Shown here: positions 33,081 to 45,559 of the stretch, in pieces
Layout of the letters: each line of letters begins with the position of its first letter
How positions within the stretch are numbered: the stretch's first letter is position 1
From: Gambelia wislizenii
Lineage: Eukaryota > Chordata > Lepidosauria > Squamata > Crotaphytidae
DNA length: 64,000 nt
NCBI GenBank assembly: GCA_030847615.1
Contig: JAUMIR010000004.1
Span: 81,375,001-81,439,000 of the forward strand
Direction: 5' to 3'
Notes under the pieces: generated by a model
What the model was told of the DNA's origin: nothing
Seen by the model: only the letters and a program-made list of their open reading frames with translations
Databases searched by the model: none
Made by a program: the position numbers and the translations under genes

Positions 33081-34309
33081 TATGGATGCTCTCTAGAGCC
33101 TTTCATCCCTGGGTCCACCTCTCCCTCTTGCAAAACATGACCATTCCCCTTCTGCCCTGGTGCTACTTTTTTGCTTGTAGACCAGCCATGCTGATAATCA
33201 GCACAGCAGGCCTCATGGTGCACCCTCTTCTCTCCCACCCACATTGCCTCATAGAAGATGAGCCCACTTGCCTGAAAGGTCTTATAATCTCATGGGGGGT
33301 GGAATCATAGTTCCTGACTCCCCGGTAGCAACTAAGGTTTCTGCAGATCAGCTAAAGCAAGAGTGGGGGAAGGCAACCTTACATGCTAACATCAAAGAAA
33401 CAACAAAACCACTGAGTTTAACATGTGGTTTTGATGTACACCGTCACTGAAGTCTACAAAGCATTATGCTGATGCCTGGGGCAGAACTGGCAATATACAA
33501 TTTGGAGTTATGCCCACTTCTTGCCTGTCACATCAATGTCTCCACCCAATTTTGGTTGCTGTACTGACAGTGTACGTACAGTATGTTGGTGTGGAGCTGC
33601 AGCAGTTTACCTGTAAAGTTGTTCAGGTGTTTTTCCATTTGTTGAAGTGCATCTGGGATTCCATACTAATTTCCATCCTATCCTTTGATTTCCTGCTGGT
33701 AGATTCCATATAGGAGTAGATTATGGGAGCACTCTGCGCTGAGAACAAGCAGCTATCCTGCTGTATTGCCTGGGGCCGATGCCGCTCCTGGCACGTGTCA
33801 CATTCTCTGAGGCCAGTGTTGATCACATGCTGGGGGCCTCATTGTGAACCCAGAGGCTGTGACACATACCAGCAGTGGCGGCGGCAGCACCAGGTGACAT
33901 AGCAGGACGCATGTCTGCACGGCTGCCCATTTTCAGTGCAGGGTGCTCTAGATTTTCCCGAAAGAACTGGAGTAAATCAGGAGTTTTCTAAAAGTGTTTT
34001 AAGGGCGGGGGGGTTAGACCATTTTAGGGACTGAACTGGCTGAACATCATGAGAAAAGGTTTGATCCAGATTCAGAATTTTGTCCCAGCATCATTTGGAC
34101 AGATCGCCTCCCCCAGGATGGCCCCAAAACATTTTATTAGGCTTGTGTAGACAAGCCCCATATTCCCCAATGACTGAAAGGCAACTTCAGATGTATTCAG
34201 AGAGACTCTCATACTGGAGACAATCTGTAGCCATCATGACTAGTAGTCATCCTCAGGGTTCTGAAAGTACTTTCCATGCCCACCCTTCTTTCCTCTTCGA
34301 TGGCCTTAG
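33081..34309. other. Unassigned non-coding DNA
   Basis: Nothing recognised apart from the possible MITE end near 34140. Confidence 0.35.
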
Positions 34310-34450
34310 AGCAGTTGTGGGAATTGTGGTGCCCTCCAGATGTTGTTGGATCACAGTTCCCATCAGTCCTAGCCAAACTAGACAATGATGAGGAATGCTG
34401 GGAGCTGAAGCCCAATAATAGATGGGGGGCCACACTTTGCTGACCTTGCC
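34310..34450. mobile_element. Family C palindromic repeat
   Basis: 'ggtgccctccagatgttgtt' and the inverse-like 'caataatagatggggggcca' surround 'cagtcctagccaaactagac'. Same architecture as 1776-1905. Confidence 0.6.
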
Positions 34451-34554
34451 TTGGAGTCAATAGTACCTAACCTCAGCTCTCCAGACCTTTGATCTGATGT
34501 GGCAGATTTCTTACATTTTCATATTATGACCTTAGACCCTTTCAGACTACATTG

Positions 34555-35393
34555 CCCACATTGCCGTCGGCAAATCAGTGCTCAAGTCCGTTCAGCAGTT
34601 CACCTACCTGGGAAGCATCATCTCCTCAGATGCCAAGATTGACAAAGAGATCGATCACAGATTAGCAAAGGCATATAGTGCATTTGGAAGACTCCACAAA
34701 AGAGTCTGGAGCAATAAACACCTGAGGCAAAGCACAAAAATCAGTGTGTATAGAGCCATCGTACTGTCTATCCTCCTTTATGGATCTGAAACATGGGTTA
34801 CCTATCGCCACCACCTACGACTCCTCGAGCGCTTTCATCAGCGCTGTCTACGCACAATCCTAAATATACACTGGACTGACTATGTGACGAATGTTGCTGT
34901 CCTTGAACAAGCAGGGATCACCAGCATTGAGGCCATGATATTGAGAACACAGCTGCGCTGGGCAGGGCACGTTTCTAGGATGGAGGACCATCGCCTCCCA
35001 AAAATACTTCTCTACGGTGAACTCGCCACGGGTCAGCGTGGGAGGGGCGCTCCAAAAAAGCGATACAAGGACTCCCTGAAACAACATCTCAGGCTTGGCC
35101 AGATTGATCACCAACGGTGGTCCGGCCTGGCCTCACATCGGGAGGCATGGAGACGCACTATCCACAATGCTGCAGCCTTATTTGAGAACTCACGACGAAC
35201 AAGTCTTGAAGAGAAACGACAACGCAGAAAGAATCACAACCCAAAAACATCACCCAAGGAGACCTTCTGCTGCACTTTTTGCAACCGGACTTGTTTATCT
35301 CGGATTGGCCTTTTTTAGTCATCAGCGCGCTTGCAGAAGGCGCGGGATGAGTCCTTCCTGAATCTTCGTTTGCGAAGAAAAGCCAGAGAGAGA
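34555..35393 (+). mobile_element. LINE family X copy 3
   Basis: Nearly identical to copy 1 from 'cccacattgccgtcggcaaa' to 'gaagaaaagccagagagaga'. 5'-truncated, about 839 bases, inserted close to the left end of a MITE. No exact target duplication is visible, perhaps because a few bases were lost at the 5' junction. Confidence 0.85.
34578..35361 (+). pseudogene. LINE family X C-terminal ORF with one frameshift
   Basis: The same frame as copy 1 is open for 246 codons (34578-35318), including YLGSIIS, WAGHVSRM and the first two Cys of the finger, and then ends after SRIGLF. One extra T in a T run near 35309-35315 shifts the frame. The remaining FSHQRACRRRGMSPS is read in the next frame to 35361. 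The finger therefore loses its His and last Cys. Apart from this single base the copy is open, so the insertion is recent. Confidence 0.85.
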
Positions 35394-35620
35394 GATAGCA
35401 CTATGATGCTACTTTTGCTGCCATGACAATATCCAATGGGATCCTAGGATTTGTACTTCAGGGAGAGGTACTTAGAATTCTCAGCCAGAGAGCTCTGATG
35501 CTTCTAAACAAGCTATAAATCACAGGTTACCATAAGATTGGCCCATGGCTTTTAAAAAAATTGTCTTTATTAAATGACAAGATGAAACTGGAATCATAAT
35601 GCAATAACTGTAATGTGAAA

Positions 35621-36430
35621 GGGCCTGGTAGAATTGTTTTTCTTAAAAGTCTTTTCTTAAAAGACTAGCCAGCATGGTCACTCCATGCTGGGTAGAGAAA
35701 TCGGGTGATCCAAAATAAGTAACTTCTAGCTCTACTTAAGACTCTATGGTCTCTCCACCAAATAAAAATCCAGCAGTTTTAAGTGAGGAACCCTCCAGAT
35801 CCTCTTTAATTCTATCTCCCATTAGCTCCAGCCAACAAAGTAGGCCAATAGTCTGGAAAGATGAAAGGAGCACTCCAACAGCATTTGAAGAGCACAGGCT
35901 GTCCTGAATCTCTCCTCTTGACTCCTCCCTGAACACATAAACAACTCAAGCCAGAGAAATATGTAGGTGTATATGTAAAAGGGATTGAAAGGGTGGGCGC
36001 TGAGTGTGAGACAATGACTTGTAATTTAAAAATCTTCTTGGAAGGCACAGAAAATAATAATTTGCTCTGTGCTAACCAAGAATGAGAAATGAAAAGTTCA
36101 CGCTTCACTGGACGCATCTGCCTGTGAAAATTTATTTTATTTAGCAATTCTAATGGGTCAATTAAAATATATTAGCATGACAATTTCATTTCTTTTCTGA
36201 TCAGTTACAAAGTAAACAGCAAATTTAAACCCTTAATCTGTGAAACAACCTTCAAGACACCCCAAAAGGAATTTCAAGTGGTAGGACGCTTATCGCTGGA
36301 GCTGCCACACATCTCATGCAACACCTAGTGTGCTTCCAGACAGGAAGCTCCTGTTGCTGCCAATTATTTATTGTTCATTTGCTATAAGCCAAGAGGTGGG
36401 CAACTGCGCAAGGACACTACACCTTGGAGG

Positions 36431-36432
<2 letters not shown>
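35621..36432. other. Unassigned non-coding DNA
   Basis: Nothing recognised. A 111-codon minus-strand frame (36147-35812) has no motif. Confidence 0.4.
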
Positions 36433-36467
<35 letters not shown>

Positions 36468-36468
36468 T
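36433..36468. repeat. (ATC)n microsatellite
   Basis: About twelve trinucleotide units. The minus-strand frame through it gives an Asp run, a translation artefact. Confidence 0.9.
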
Positions 36469-36498
36469 TTGCTGCTGCTGCTGGCTGAAATTCACTAA

Positions 36499-36968
36499 GG
36501 ACTTTATCAGATGATCCCCTGAAAACGTTCTTTTGCCAGCATTAAAAAATCCATTTTTATGCTGGCAAAAGAACGTCCCCCCCCCCCCCACACACACTTA
36601 CCTCCTCTCCCGGCAGAGGCAGCTCTGGCAATAAAAAGGAAGTATTGCATTGGAAACTCAAAACTAAAATTAAAACTAAAAATGTAAAGGTCACACCAAG
36701 CACATACACACACTAAAAAACCTCCATGTAACCCAGGGAGGGTCATTAAAAGTTTGTCACTTACCTAGATGTCTTGGTTTGGCCATTGACTCTGCATGCT
36801 GACAATGCTGGCAAAAAACCAGCAGGGGGGTCTATTAAGCCATCAGCCAAAAGGTACAGGATTTTGACTATACATAAACGTGAAAGGGCAACATCGTCTG
36901 ATCTGTGCACTCTTTTGCATTTATGTGGCACTGTTATGATGTCATATTTAGCGCATCTGATAAAGTCC
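36499..36968. mobile_element. MITE with TAA duplication and subterminal hairpin
   Basis: A 470-bp element. Its left end 'ggactttatcagatg' pairs with 'catctgataaagtcc' at the right as a perfect 15-bp inverted repeat. TAA flanks both sides (36496-36498 and 36969-36971), the target preference of PIF/Harbinger elements. A perfect 18-bp inverted repeat sits inside the left end (36525-36542 and 36559-36576). No coding capacity. Confidence 0.88.
36525..36576. repeat. Perfect 18-bp inverted repeat (hairpin)
   Basis: 'acgttcttttgccagcat' and 'atgctggcaaaagaacgt' are separated by 16 bases and followed by a C run and (CA)n at 36577-36598. Part of the MITE at 36499-36968. Confidence 0.9.
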
Positions 36969-36971
36969 TAA

Positions 36972-37226
36972 GGCTGTTACAAATTAGTAACCTAGAGTTA
37001 TGTATTCATAACTAGTTCTTACTCATGATCCCTAGATATTCCCTGTTTTAGGGGATAGGTAGGGACCGTGAAAGCCCTCCAATCCCAACTTACTGGACAG
37101 CAGCCACTGCAATCCATGGGAAACTGTTCTCCATCAAACAGGAAACAGCTGGCTGATGTTCCCACCCATCCTCCTCACATGAGCAATCACCAGTGTGAGA
37201 GAAGATTGTGACAGGGACCCTGGTTC
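36972..37226. other. Unassigned spacer
   Basis: Nothing recognised. Its last 17 bases are the left target duplication of the next insertion. Confidence 0.4.
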
Positions 37227-37480
37227 ATTTTTAAAATTCATCTTTATTAAACCACAAGATTTAACACCACATTCCTGTTATATGTCTTTCCATAAAGAAA
37301 AATAAAAAATCCTTGTGCTTTACATTTCCAAATTATAAACTATCATTTATCAACATCCACATTATATGCATTGTATTTTCTATTCCAACAAATATACCCA
37401 GACATTCATATCACTGCATATAGTTTCTTGTTTTCATACTTTACTTTATTTTGACCTCCTCTCAGTTAATCCCAAGTGAG
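37227..37480 (-). mobile_element. Retroposed insert with 17-bp target duplication, possibly L1
   Basis: A 254-bp AT-rich insert is bounded by 'gacagggaccctggttc' (37210-37226) and 'gacagggaccctgattc' (37481-37497), direct repeats differing at one base. The insert starts 'atttttaaaattcatcttta', which would be an A-rich 3' end on the minus strand. Duplication length and A-rich end fit an L1-type event; the source is not identified. Confidence 0.65.
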
Positions 37481-37497
37481 GACAGGGACCCTGATTC

Positions 37498-40054
37498 TGA
37501 CTGCTGCAAAAGAGATCACTCACAGAAGAGGATGGAAACATCCACCAGCTGATTGGTTTCCTGATTGACAGGAGAATAGACCTCCATCAATCACAGTGGA
37601 TGAGTGACCAGTAAATGAGGATTTGGAGAGTTGGGCCAGGAGACACTACATAGTTACATAACTATGTTGGTTACCTAGTTATGTAGCTGACCAACAACAA
37701 TAACAACTCATTTAAAACATGTTTTAAATTCAAATTTCCCCTCTCCACAGCTTTGTGGGTCTGGGGAAATCTTGGCATGTCCCCTTCACTCCAGGGCTGT
37801 TTTCATAGAATCATAGAACTGTAGAGTTGGAAGAGACCACGAGGGTTTTACACTCTAGAGAGGACTTTTCTCAAACTAGAAAGTGAACTGGTAGTCATTT
37901 CTGGTTTTGAAAAAGCACCCCCCCCCCCGTCCAAATAGAGTGAAGTGGCAAAAACATGGGGAAATTGCCCCCCCTCCCAATTCTCAGGAAGGCATGGGAG
38001 TCATTTTGATTAACAAAAATTCAAATTGTGGCCTTCTTCTACAGAGACTTTCCCCACCCCTTCTCTAAGCTAAAGGCTGAATTTCCATTGACTATCCACT
38101 CTCCAGGAGGGTTAGTGATTTGTGTGAGTGTGTGCTTCCTACTGTTCTGTCCACACAATTACCATGACATAGCCAAGTGGTTGGAGTGGTCCTCTTCCTT
38201 TCTCTAACTTCCAATGGCTGCCAGACTCCATTTGTCCCAAAATTTTGAGGCAGATGATTCTCAGTATCCCCTTCAGCACCCTGTTTTTCATGTGTATGCT
38301 TTAGGGATATAAATCCTGACCTGGGTCATCTTTGCATACTAAACGAGAAAGCATAAAGCAATTCTCCTCACTCCAAGATATTTTTTTTTATTGTTGATGA
38401 TGCTATAGAGAAAGAATTTGCCTCTCTGCAACAGTGATTTTTGCCCATATCTGCAAATGGGCAAACTTTCCCCTGCTGCCTTGCGGCATTAAAAAGTAGA
38501 CATATTGGATGGATGATTGCCAACACGTTGAAGTGGTTTAAGTCTTGGGAGATTATCAGATGTGGTGAAACACAGCAAAACAAAACAAAACACTGCAAAA
38601 GAGCTGTGGTAATACAGGGCCCCCACTTCCCAACTCAGATAACCAGTCCAAGAGAATGCTGTGGCCAATGGTACTGAAAGCAACAGATAGATTCAAGAGA
38701 ACCAACAGGGTTCAATTTGCACTACACAACATAAGTGATTTGCAGCCTTATTTCTGGGTAAATATGGTTAAGATGAGCTATAAAACCTGATTTTCTGATC
38801 GCTTCCATATCCCTACTTGGGACATCACCTGCTTGTTCTTTCTAGTCAGGTCCAAAGTCACTCCTTGATATTATTGTTATAAATACTATTATGGTCATTT
38901 TCACAATCCCATTACTAGGAAACTTGCCTGTTTGATTTTTCTAATCAATTTCAAATATATCCCTTAAGTTTTCCAGTCTGTGTCACAATGGGGCTATTAA
39001 GAAGTAGGATTTTGTTAAATCCAAAGATAACCCACTCCCATATCTAAAGGCACGCTTTGATTTAAATAATATTCCACATAAAGTTTGTTGTGATCTTCCA
39101 GAATATCGACAATTAAAATCTGTATGTGTCTTTTTCTATTTATTTCATTATAAGTACGCTTATTACAACTCCAAGTATCAAACTCCTGCTTTAAGTACAG
39201 CACATAAGATAATTTAAAACAAATGAATCCTTACAACAAATCCCTAAAATAAGCAAGATTTGTTTGTGCTTGAGACAAGCCCACAGAGAAGGTGGTTGAA
39301 ATGTTGCTTTTCTATACTCCCAAAAAACGCTAGAATGGGGAAATATAAAATCACTGAGCAAGGGTGATTCCCCCCACCTCCTGGTGGGTGTTTGGCTTAT
39401 TGGCCTCCTCACTTTTTGATCTCATTTTAATTCTCTTTGTTTAAAAAATTGTCAATGATTTTCTGGCTTTTAATCTCCTACTTATTTAGATTATAGTCCA
39501 TGTTTGTCTGCTGTTTTCTTATATTCATTTTATTGTACTGAATCATTGTTTTGCTTATCTTGTTCTTTCCTGCCATAGGGATTTTCACAGAAAGGCAGGA
39601 TAAATGGATGTTTAATAACTAAATAATAATCTCAGTGATTTTGGACAGGGGCAACTTCTTGATGGTTTTCTGTGTAATAAAGCTTAATAAAAAGGTCCCA
39701 TGAGGCATGAATGGTATCAGAGATGGAAACTTTCATTACAGTTTCTTTTCTCACAGGAAAAAAAATGTCACTGTTTTGTCTCTGGGGATTCATGTAACTT
39801 CATTTCTCTGAGCAAAGTTTGGCTGTTTGTCACTCAGCTACATACTTTACTTTACAGAGGACAATGTTCTACTAGAGAAGGCATTTTGTAAATAAAGGAC
39901 TGCCTAGTGCAAGTCCAGTTTAAAAGGTTAGGGCTAAGTTGAATTGTTAGTGCCAACTACAGTAGATTCATCAAATCAAAGGGAACCTCAACACCAACAC
40001 TCATGTAAAAGTTCCATTGATTTAGTGGAATCTTCTCTAGTTGGAAGTAACAAC
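37498..40054. other. Unassigned non-coding DNA with a CR1 scrap
   Basis: A CR1 end fragment in minus orientation lies at 37805-37846 ('tagagttggaagagaccacg'). The remainder shows no recognised element or gene. A C homopolymer sits near 37917-37928. Confidence 0.4.
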
Positions 40055-40057
40055 TAG

Positions 40058-40666
40058 GGGCCCATCTAAATGGTGAAAATACTCCTCATGGAATTCACTG
40101 GGAATCCTACCTGTCTAAATGGGATCCAGCGCCAATCCACACTATTCAGAAGGAGGGGGACCCAAAACAGCAAAAACAATGGTATAAAGGCCTTTGTAGA
40201 TTTTCCCATACTTTTTCAAAAACCACAAGGGGGGGGTGCACATTCCTGCTTGTTTGTACTATCAAACAACAAATATTCAAAGGGAAGCACAAAGCTGATT
40301 GGCCAAACAAGAGTGGGGGCAAGGTTTGCTAGCAGGGCAAGCATCTGCTGCCGCTATGTTGGATTTTCACCTTAGCAATTGCTCGCTATGGTGATAAAAC
40401 AGGATGAATATTTTCTGTTTTGCTGTCCATAAAATTTGAAAATCTCTTTATTGCACCAGCGCACCTTGGGATGACTTTTTAAGAAAACAAAATGGCTGCA
40501 GTTAAGAACTAATGCGAGTCACTCACTCGTGACCACCATCAAGAATGCCAGGCTTACGGGGGCTTCTGAGGCCAGAAAAAATGTTTAGACATGTCTCTAC
40601 TGCTGTGAGATGCCAATACTATGAGGTACTGTACTTTGGATTTTTTCCCCTTGTGTAGATGGGCCC
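40058..40666 (+). mobile_element. MITE family A, copy 2, with TAG duplication
   Basis: A 609-bp element starting 'gggcccatctaaatgg' and ending 'gtgtagatgggccc', inverted ends. Direct repeats TAG flank it (40055-40057 and 40667-40669). The body matches family A at 26479 and 54140. Confidence 0.82.
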
Positions 40667-40669
40667 TAG

Positions 40670-42129
40670 ATTTAGTCAAAAATACCAAAAGACAGAAAAG
40701 CAGGGATTCTGAAGTTGCCTATCAACAGTTAGTAACTGAAGAGTCATTTAGGTCACCCAGTGGTTAGACCTTCCTGGCATACCTCAGTTAACAAAGCCTC
40801 TGAAAGTGAAGGTGCTATCTAGCTTATGTCTCCTCCTTAGTGCTGGTATAGTTGGTCACAAGGTCCTGCTGTTACCCACCACTCACATTGTCAAGTTGAG
40901 TATATTAAATCCCCCAATTCAATACTGATATTCAGAGGGTTTCCACAACCACCGAGCATTTAGGGTAACATAGGCATGACTGTATTTCTATTTCAGTTAT
41001 ACTTAATTCTTTCTGAATAATTTGCACATTTATGCAAGTTTGTGTTTACCTCACTCCCCCTTTGTGTGTTATGTAGCTCTACAAGCCTTTTGGTGGATCA
41101 CTAAGTAACCACTCTAACCTTAGCGAACATCATACTGCTTAAAACTCTTTGCTTCTTTGTTCTAAACCTGGAATCGCCAGCTTGATAGTTGCAGGTGTCA
41201 CTGCACCTGCAAGTCATCCTGAGAAGTCTACCAGGCCTTTTCCCTGTGAAAGAAACTGGAACGTTTCTCAAGTTGCAAAGGATAAATGCCTACTGAAAAA
41301 TGGAGGGAGAGTAGCAACTCTTCTCCCATGACCATAACTAAGGGTGTTTTGTCAGGATAGGCTTCCACCCCACTCCATTTTTTGTCATGGTATTTCTTCC
41401 CTCCTTTTCAGGTTAATGGAGAATTTTCTTCTTTCACAGTGGTTAACACCTTCTTGGAGGTTTCTGTCTTCTTGATGGTCTAGATCCCAGGCAGACTAGA
41501 CTTCAGGTAGTTTTCACTCTAATCCACCTAAGAAAAATATAAAGGTTTCCCATCCAAGAAGTCACACTCCCACCCTGCAGTCAGTTCTGGTAACAAGGTC
41601 TCTATTATTATCAATATCAGGCAAGCTTGCATTTGAATCTTCCACTGATGTATTGTTAATCTTGTTGCAATTTTGGAAGGCTGTGTGTTCTTTGATCCAG
41701 ATGTCATTGGAGGGGGTCACAGCCTACTTGCCCATCTACCTCATTTGAGTATCCCCAGCTAGGAGTCTATTGGGCCTGTGTTACCCCCCAGATGGAAGGG
41801 TACCAGTTTACATCCATGTGAACCCCTATTTCTTGCCCTTCCATGGTTTTCCTCTGCAGGTGGGTAGGGGGTGGGGGTTGCATTGTTCCAGGATCCATCC
41901 CATACACTTCACCAAAATGTTAACAGCTGTTACCAATAAAAGCTGCGGCCCTATATGCCAGTAAATATATAAATACACATTCATTCATGCATGCATTTTT
42001 TCTGGTCCTCTAGCCTGCCAAAAACCCCTGACAGATATGGTAATTATGCAGGGCTTCTGAAAATTGTCCCAGGATATCAAGAAACTATCATTCTGTGAGG
42101 AGCCCAGAGACTGTTTTCTAGTAAAGGGG
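40670..42129. other. Unassigned non-coding DNA
   Basis: Nothing recognised. Confidence 0.4.
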
Positions 42130-42340
42130 TTCTTTCACACTACACAGCTACAGTGCAATGATTCTACTTTAAATGCCATCATTCTATCCTGTAGAATTTT
42201 GGGATTTATATGTTTGATGAGACACTGAAGTGCTCTGGTTGAGAATTCTAAATGCCCCTTCCTAAACTTCCAGTCCTAGGATTCCATAGGATGAAACCAG
42301 GGCAATTAAAGAGGAATTCAGAACCTTCACAAAACTGTCT
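42130..42340. mobile_element. Palindromic MITE, degraded right end
   Basis: 'ttctttcacactacacagct', 'tttaaatgccatcattctat' and 'gagaattctaaatgcccctt' match the family of 48228 and 61013. The right terminus is eroded after 'ccagggcaattaaagagga'. Confidence 0.68.
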
Positions 42341-42364
42341 CCATGACTTCTTGTAGGAAACCAT

Positions 42365-42365
42365 A

Positions 42366-42417
<52 letters not shown>
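42365..42417. repeat. (CAGA)n microsatellite
   Basis: About thirteen tetranucleotide units with one interruption. The Cys-Leu-Ser-Val repeat in the minus-strand frame is an artefact. Confidence 0.92.
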
Positions 42418-43859
42418 GTTTAAGCCTCAAACAATAAATGCCACTTTGGTTTCCCACCAATTGTAAGACCTTTGCTTCCCATCAGCCACCTTTCTTTCCC
42501 AAGTCCTTTGCTGCAGCTTCTTTATCCCATGTCAGAGGTCGCTGCGCTTAATGGATGCTGGTACTGTTCTAAGGCAGCTTGCCACATGGACAGTATTGGA
42601 ATCGGTTACGATCATGAATCTTGATCTATGAATAGTGACAGCCAACTGATTGGAGGACATTTCTGGCTGGCTGCATGGAATGAAGTGGGAGCTGTATTAT
42701 ATAATGAGGATTAAGAATGTATTAAGAGGTAATGCCAGGAGAACAGAAGAATGTCTCATGATAATGCCCTCTTTTTCAGCCATATAAATTCCCAGGCAGA
42801 ACCACGACATTTCCCATTTTATCACATTCTATCACAATCCCTTTATTTCAGCTGTACTTAATGATAGATAATCATTGCAGCTGACAGGTGCCAGTATAGC
42901 AGAAATGACAGCTGCTCACTGCCCTTTTATTAAGGAACTGCTTTTAGACCATCCACAGAATTATTATTGGCCTCAACTCACTAGATGAAGAATATACCCA
43001 TATCTTATGCTATGAGAAGCACACACAAGGGTGCACCCCTTGAGAGATAAGGTGGGTTCTTGCTAAATGCACAGCTGTATTTGGTTTGAACATTTGTTTC
43101 AGGGGGAAAGCAGCAAGCAATTAAGAAAGTGTGTGAAATATGTTCTTTCTTTCTATCCTGGGCTGCCCCCACACTGGGGAACTCCCTTCCAAGGAATGGC
43201 TGGGCTGGCCCTCTCTGTGTGTCCTTCCACCAGCAGGGAAAGACCTTTATATTAAAGCATACTTTTGCAGCAGATTGGCTACTGATGAAGGGTTTTTTAA
43301 AGGGAGGGTGTGCCTTACTTTTTCTGTTTTATCCTGATTTGCCTTATAGTTCAATTGCCATGTTACTATAATAATCTATGTAATTGTATTTTAATATTAT
43401 AACTTACTGTGTTTTTCATCATGTCAGCAGCATTGGATCCAAAATATTGGGAACAAAGGTGGGATACATAGTTCATATGGAAAGTTCAGAATCATTATCA
43501 ACCCAGGTTAACACCAAATCTTTGTATATATCCACATCCAGTGTTGGCAACAGGATTTCAAAGGGTCGGGCAATATATCATATATGCTTGGGTATAAGCC
43601 AACCTCATGCATAAGTCGAGGGCAGGTTTGGGGGCCAAAATTGTAGATTTTGATATGTGGGTAATTCTGTGGAGAGGGGGATGTGCCATTTTCCTGCCCA
43701 GGCATTCAAAAAAGCTTTTCGCCACTCTACTCAGAGAAAAGGATGGTTCCTTTATATATATATATAAATTAAGATACAGTATTAACTCTTACTATTTTTA
43801 AAAAGGATCCATCTCCTTTTCTGGGAAAAGTGGCAAATAGCAGGAGTTTAGTCCATCCT
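42418..43859. other. Unassigned non-coding DNA
   Basis: A short (TA)n lies at 43752-43767. Nothing else recognised. Confidence 0.4.
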
Positions 43860-45101
43860 AGAAAAATGTAAAAGAAGCCAGACTAATCTGATCTAATGTT
43901 TTGATAAAATTACCAGCTTGGTAGATGAAGGGAATGCTGTGGACATTGCATAACTTGATTTCAGTAAGGCCTCTGACAAGGTTTCCCATGACATTCTTGC
44001 AAACAAGCTTGTAAAATGTGGGCTAGACAAGTTAACCGTTAAATGGATTTGTAATTAGCTGACTGGCCGAACCCAAAGGGTGCTCAGCAGTGGTTCCTCT
44101 TCGTCTTGGAAAGATGTGACCAGTGGGGTGCCACAGGGTTCTGTCCTGGGCCCAGTGCTATTCAACATCCTTATCAATGACTTGGATGATGGAATTAGGG
44201 GCATACTTATCAAATTTGCAGATGACACCAAATTAGGAGGAGTAGCTAATACCCTAGAGGACAGGATCAAAATTCAGAATGACCTGGATAGACTGGAGAG
44301 CTGGGCCAAAGCTAACAAAATGAAATTCAATACGGAGAAATGTAAGGTACTGCACTTAGGGCGAAAAAACGAAATGCATAGATACAGGATGGGGGAGACC
44401 TGGCTGAATGAGACTACATGTGAAAGGGATCTAGGAGTCCTAGTAGACCACAAATTGAACATGAGTCAACAGTGTGATGCGGCAGCTAAAAAGGCCAATG
44501 CGATTTTGGGCTGCATCAATAGAAGTATTGTGTCCAGATCAAGGGAAGTCATAGTGCCACTCTATTCTGCCTTGGTCAGGCCTCACCTAGTATACTGTGT
44601 CCAGTTCTGGGCACCACAATTCAAACAGGATATTGACAAACTGGAGTGTGTCCAGAGGAGGGAGACTAAAATGGTAAAAGGTCTGGAAACCACGCCTTAT
44701 GAGGAAAGACTTAGGGACCTGGGTATGTTTAGCCTGGTAAAAAGACAGTTGAGGGGCAATATGATAGCCCTGTTTAAGTAGTTGAAGGGGTGTCACACTG
44801 AGGATGGAGCAAGCTTGTTTTCTGCTGCCCCAGAGACTAGAACATGGAACAATGGATGCAAGCTCCAGAAACAGAGATTCCACCTCAACATTAGGAGGAA
44901 CTAACATTAAGAGCTGTTCGGCCGTGGAACACACTCCCTTGGAGCGTGGTGGGGTCTCCTTCCTTGGAGGTCTTTAAACAGAGGCTGGATTGCCATCTGT
45001 CGGGGATGCTTTGATCGTGATTTCCTGCGTGGCAGGGGGTTGGACTGGATGGCCCTCGTGGTCTCTTCCAACTCTGCAATTCTATGATTCTATGATTCTA
45101 T
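43860..45101 (+). mobile_element. CR1 LINE, 3' 1.2 kb
   Basis: 5'-truncated CR1 with RT palm, thumb, C-terminus and 3' end. It finishes in three 'attctatg' units at 45080-45101, the CR1 hallmark tail. It is closely similar to the reversed CR1 at 50078-52315. Upstream of 44080 the frame 'LVDEGNAVDIA' has two stops. Confidence 0.9.
44080..44781 (+). pseudogene. CR1 reverse transcriptase remnant
   Basis: A 233-codon frame covering RT motif 4 onward: VPQGSVLGPVLFNI at residues 17-30, the catalytic FADD at 46-49 followed by TKLGG, CKRDLGVLVDHKLNMS-type thumb sequence and LVRPHLVYC. It ends where a Tyr codon became TAG (FK-stop, then LKG) at 44779-44781. The C-terminus continues beyond to about 44930 in decayed form. 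Known role: copying CR1 RNA at a nicked target. The copy lacks the endonuclease and is dead. Confidence 0.9.
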
Positions 45102-45559
45102 GAAGCATCATCCTCTTCTACTCTCTTGGTGCTCCTTTGAGGTGAAGTTCCAAAGAGCCATTGCCACCACCATATTCCTGCCCAGGCAAAAAGGCCAGAA
45201 GTGGCACCATGGTGGACAGAGTACAGAGGGTCAGCTTTCAGACTTCTCATTGTACAGTTACTTCCACTTCTTTATTATTGCTCACTTTATTGTTCACTGC
45301 TTTACTGTTGTTCAAATTATTCTCAATAATGTTTTTTTTTTAATGAAAAATGCAGTGGCAATCACAGATATGGCTTCCTATTCATTTCATACACAGCTGA
45401 GTTCATGGTCTCTTTGCATACATATTTTGTTGTGTGCAGAATCACATGGAGAAATCCAGTGGCATAAATTGAAATACACTGCTGCAGATATCGACATTCC
45501 ATCTAGTTTTGGGGGGCTAATATCCATAAATACATATTTCTTCTATAGAGTTGTCTGAT
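45102..45559. other. Unassigned spacer
   Basis: Nothing recognised. A 152-codon plus-strand frame (45100-45558) has no motif. Confidence 0.4.

Larger units (their letters stand above)
34535..35620. mobile_element. Palindromic MITE split by LINE family X copy 3
   Basis: Left terminus 'gaccctttcagactac' at 34535. The MITE resumes at 35394 with 'atagcactatgatgctactt', 'ggatcctaggatttgtactt' and 'attctcagccagagagctct', and ends 'ctgtaatgtgaaagggcc'. The outer ends are inverted repeats. A small T-rich insertion (tctttattaaa) lies near 35552-35590. Confidence 0.7.

Noticed and set aside
32918..34159. Single 1.2-kb MITE with CATCTACAC and GTGTAGACAAG ends
   Set aside because: The termini are only loosely similar and the interior could not be linked to another copy.
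36382..36597. Minus-strand frame with an Asp run
   Set aside because: Translation of the (ATC)n microsatellite, not a protein.
42361..42420. CRISPR-like array
   Set aside because: Regular short repeats without spacers; a simple tetranucleotide microsatellite in vertebrate DNA.
42248..42460. Minus-strand frame with repeated Cys-Leu-Ser-Val
   Set aside because: Translation of the (CAGA)n microsatellite.
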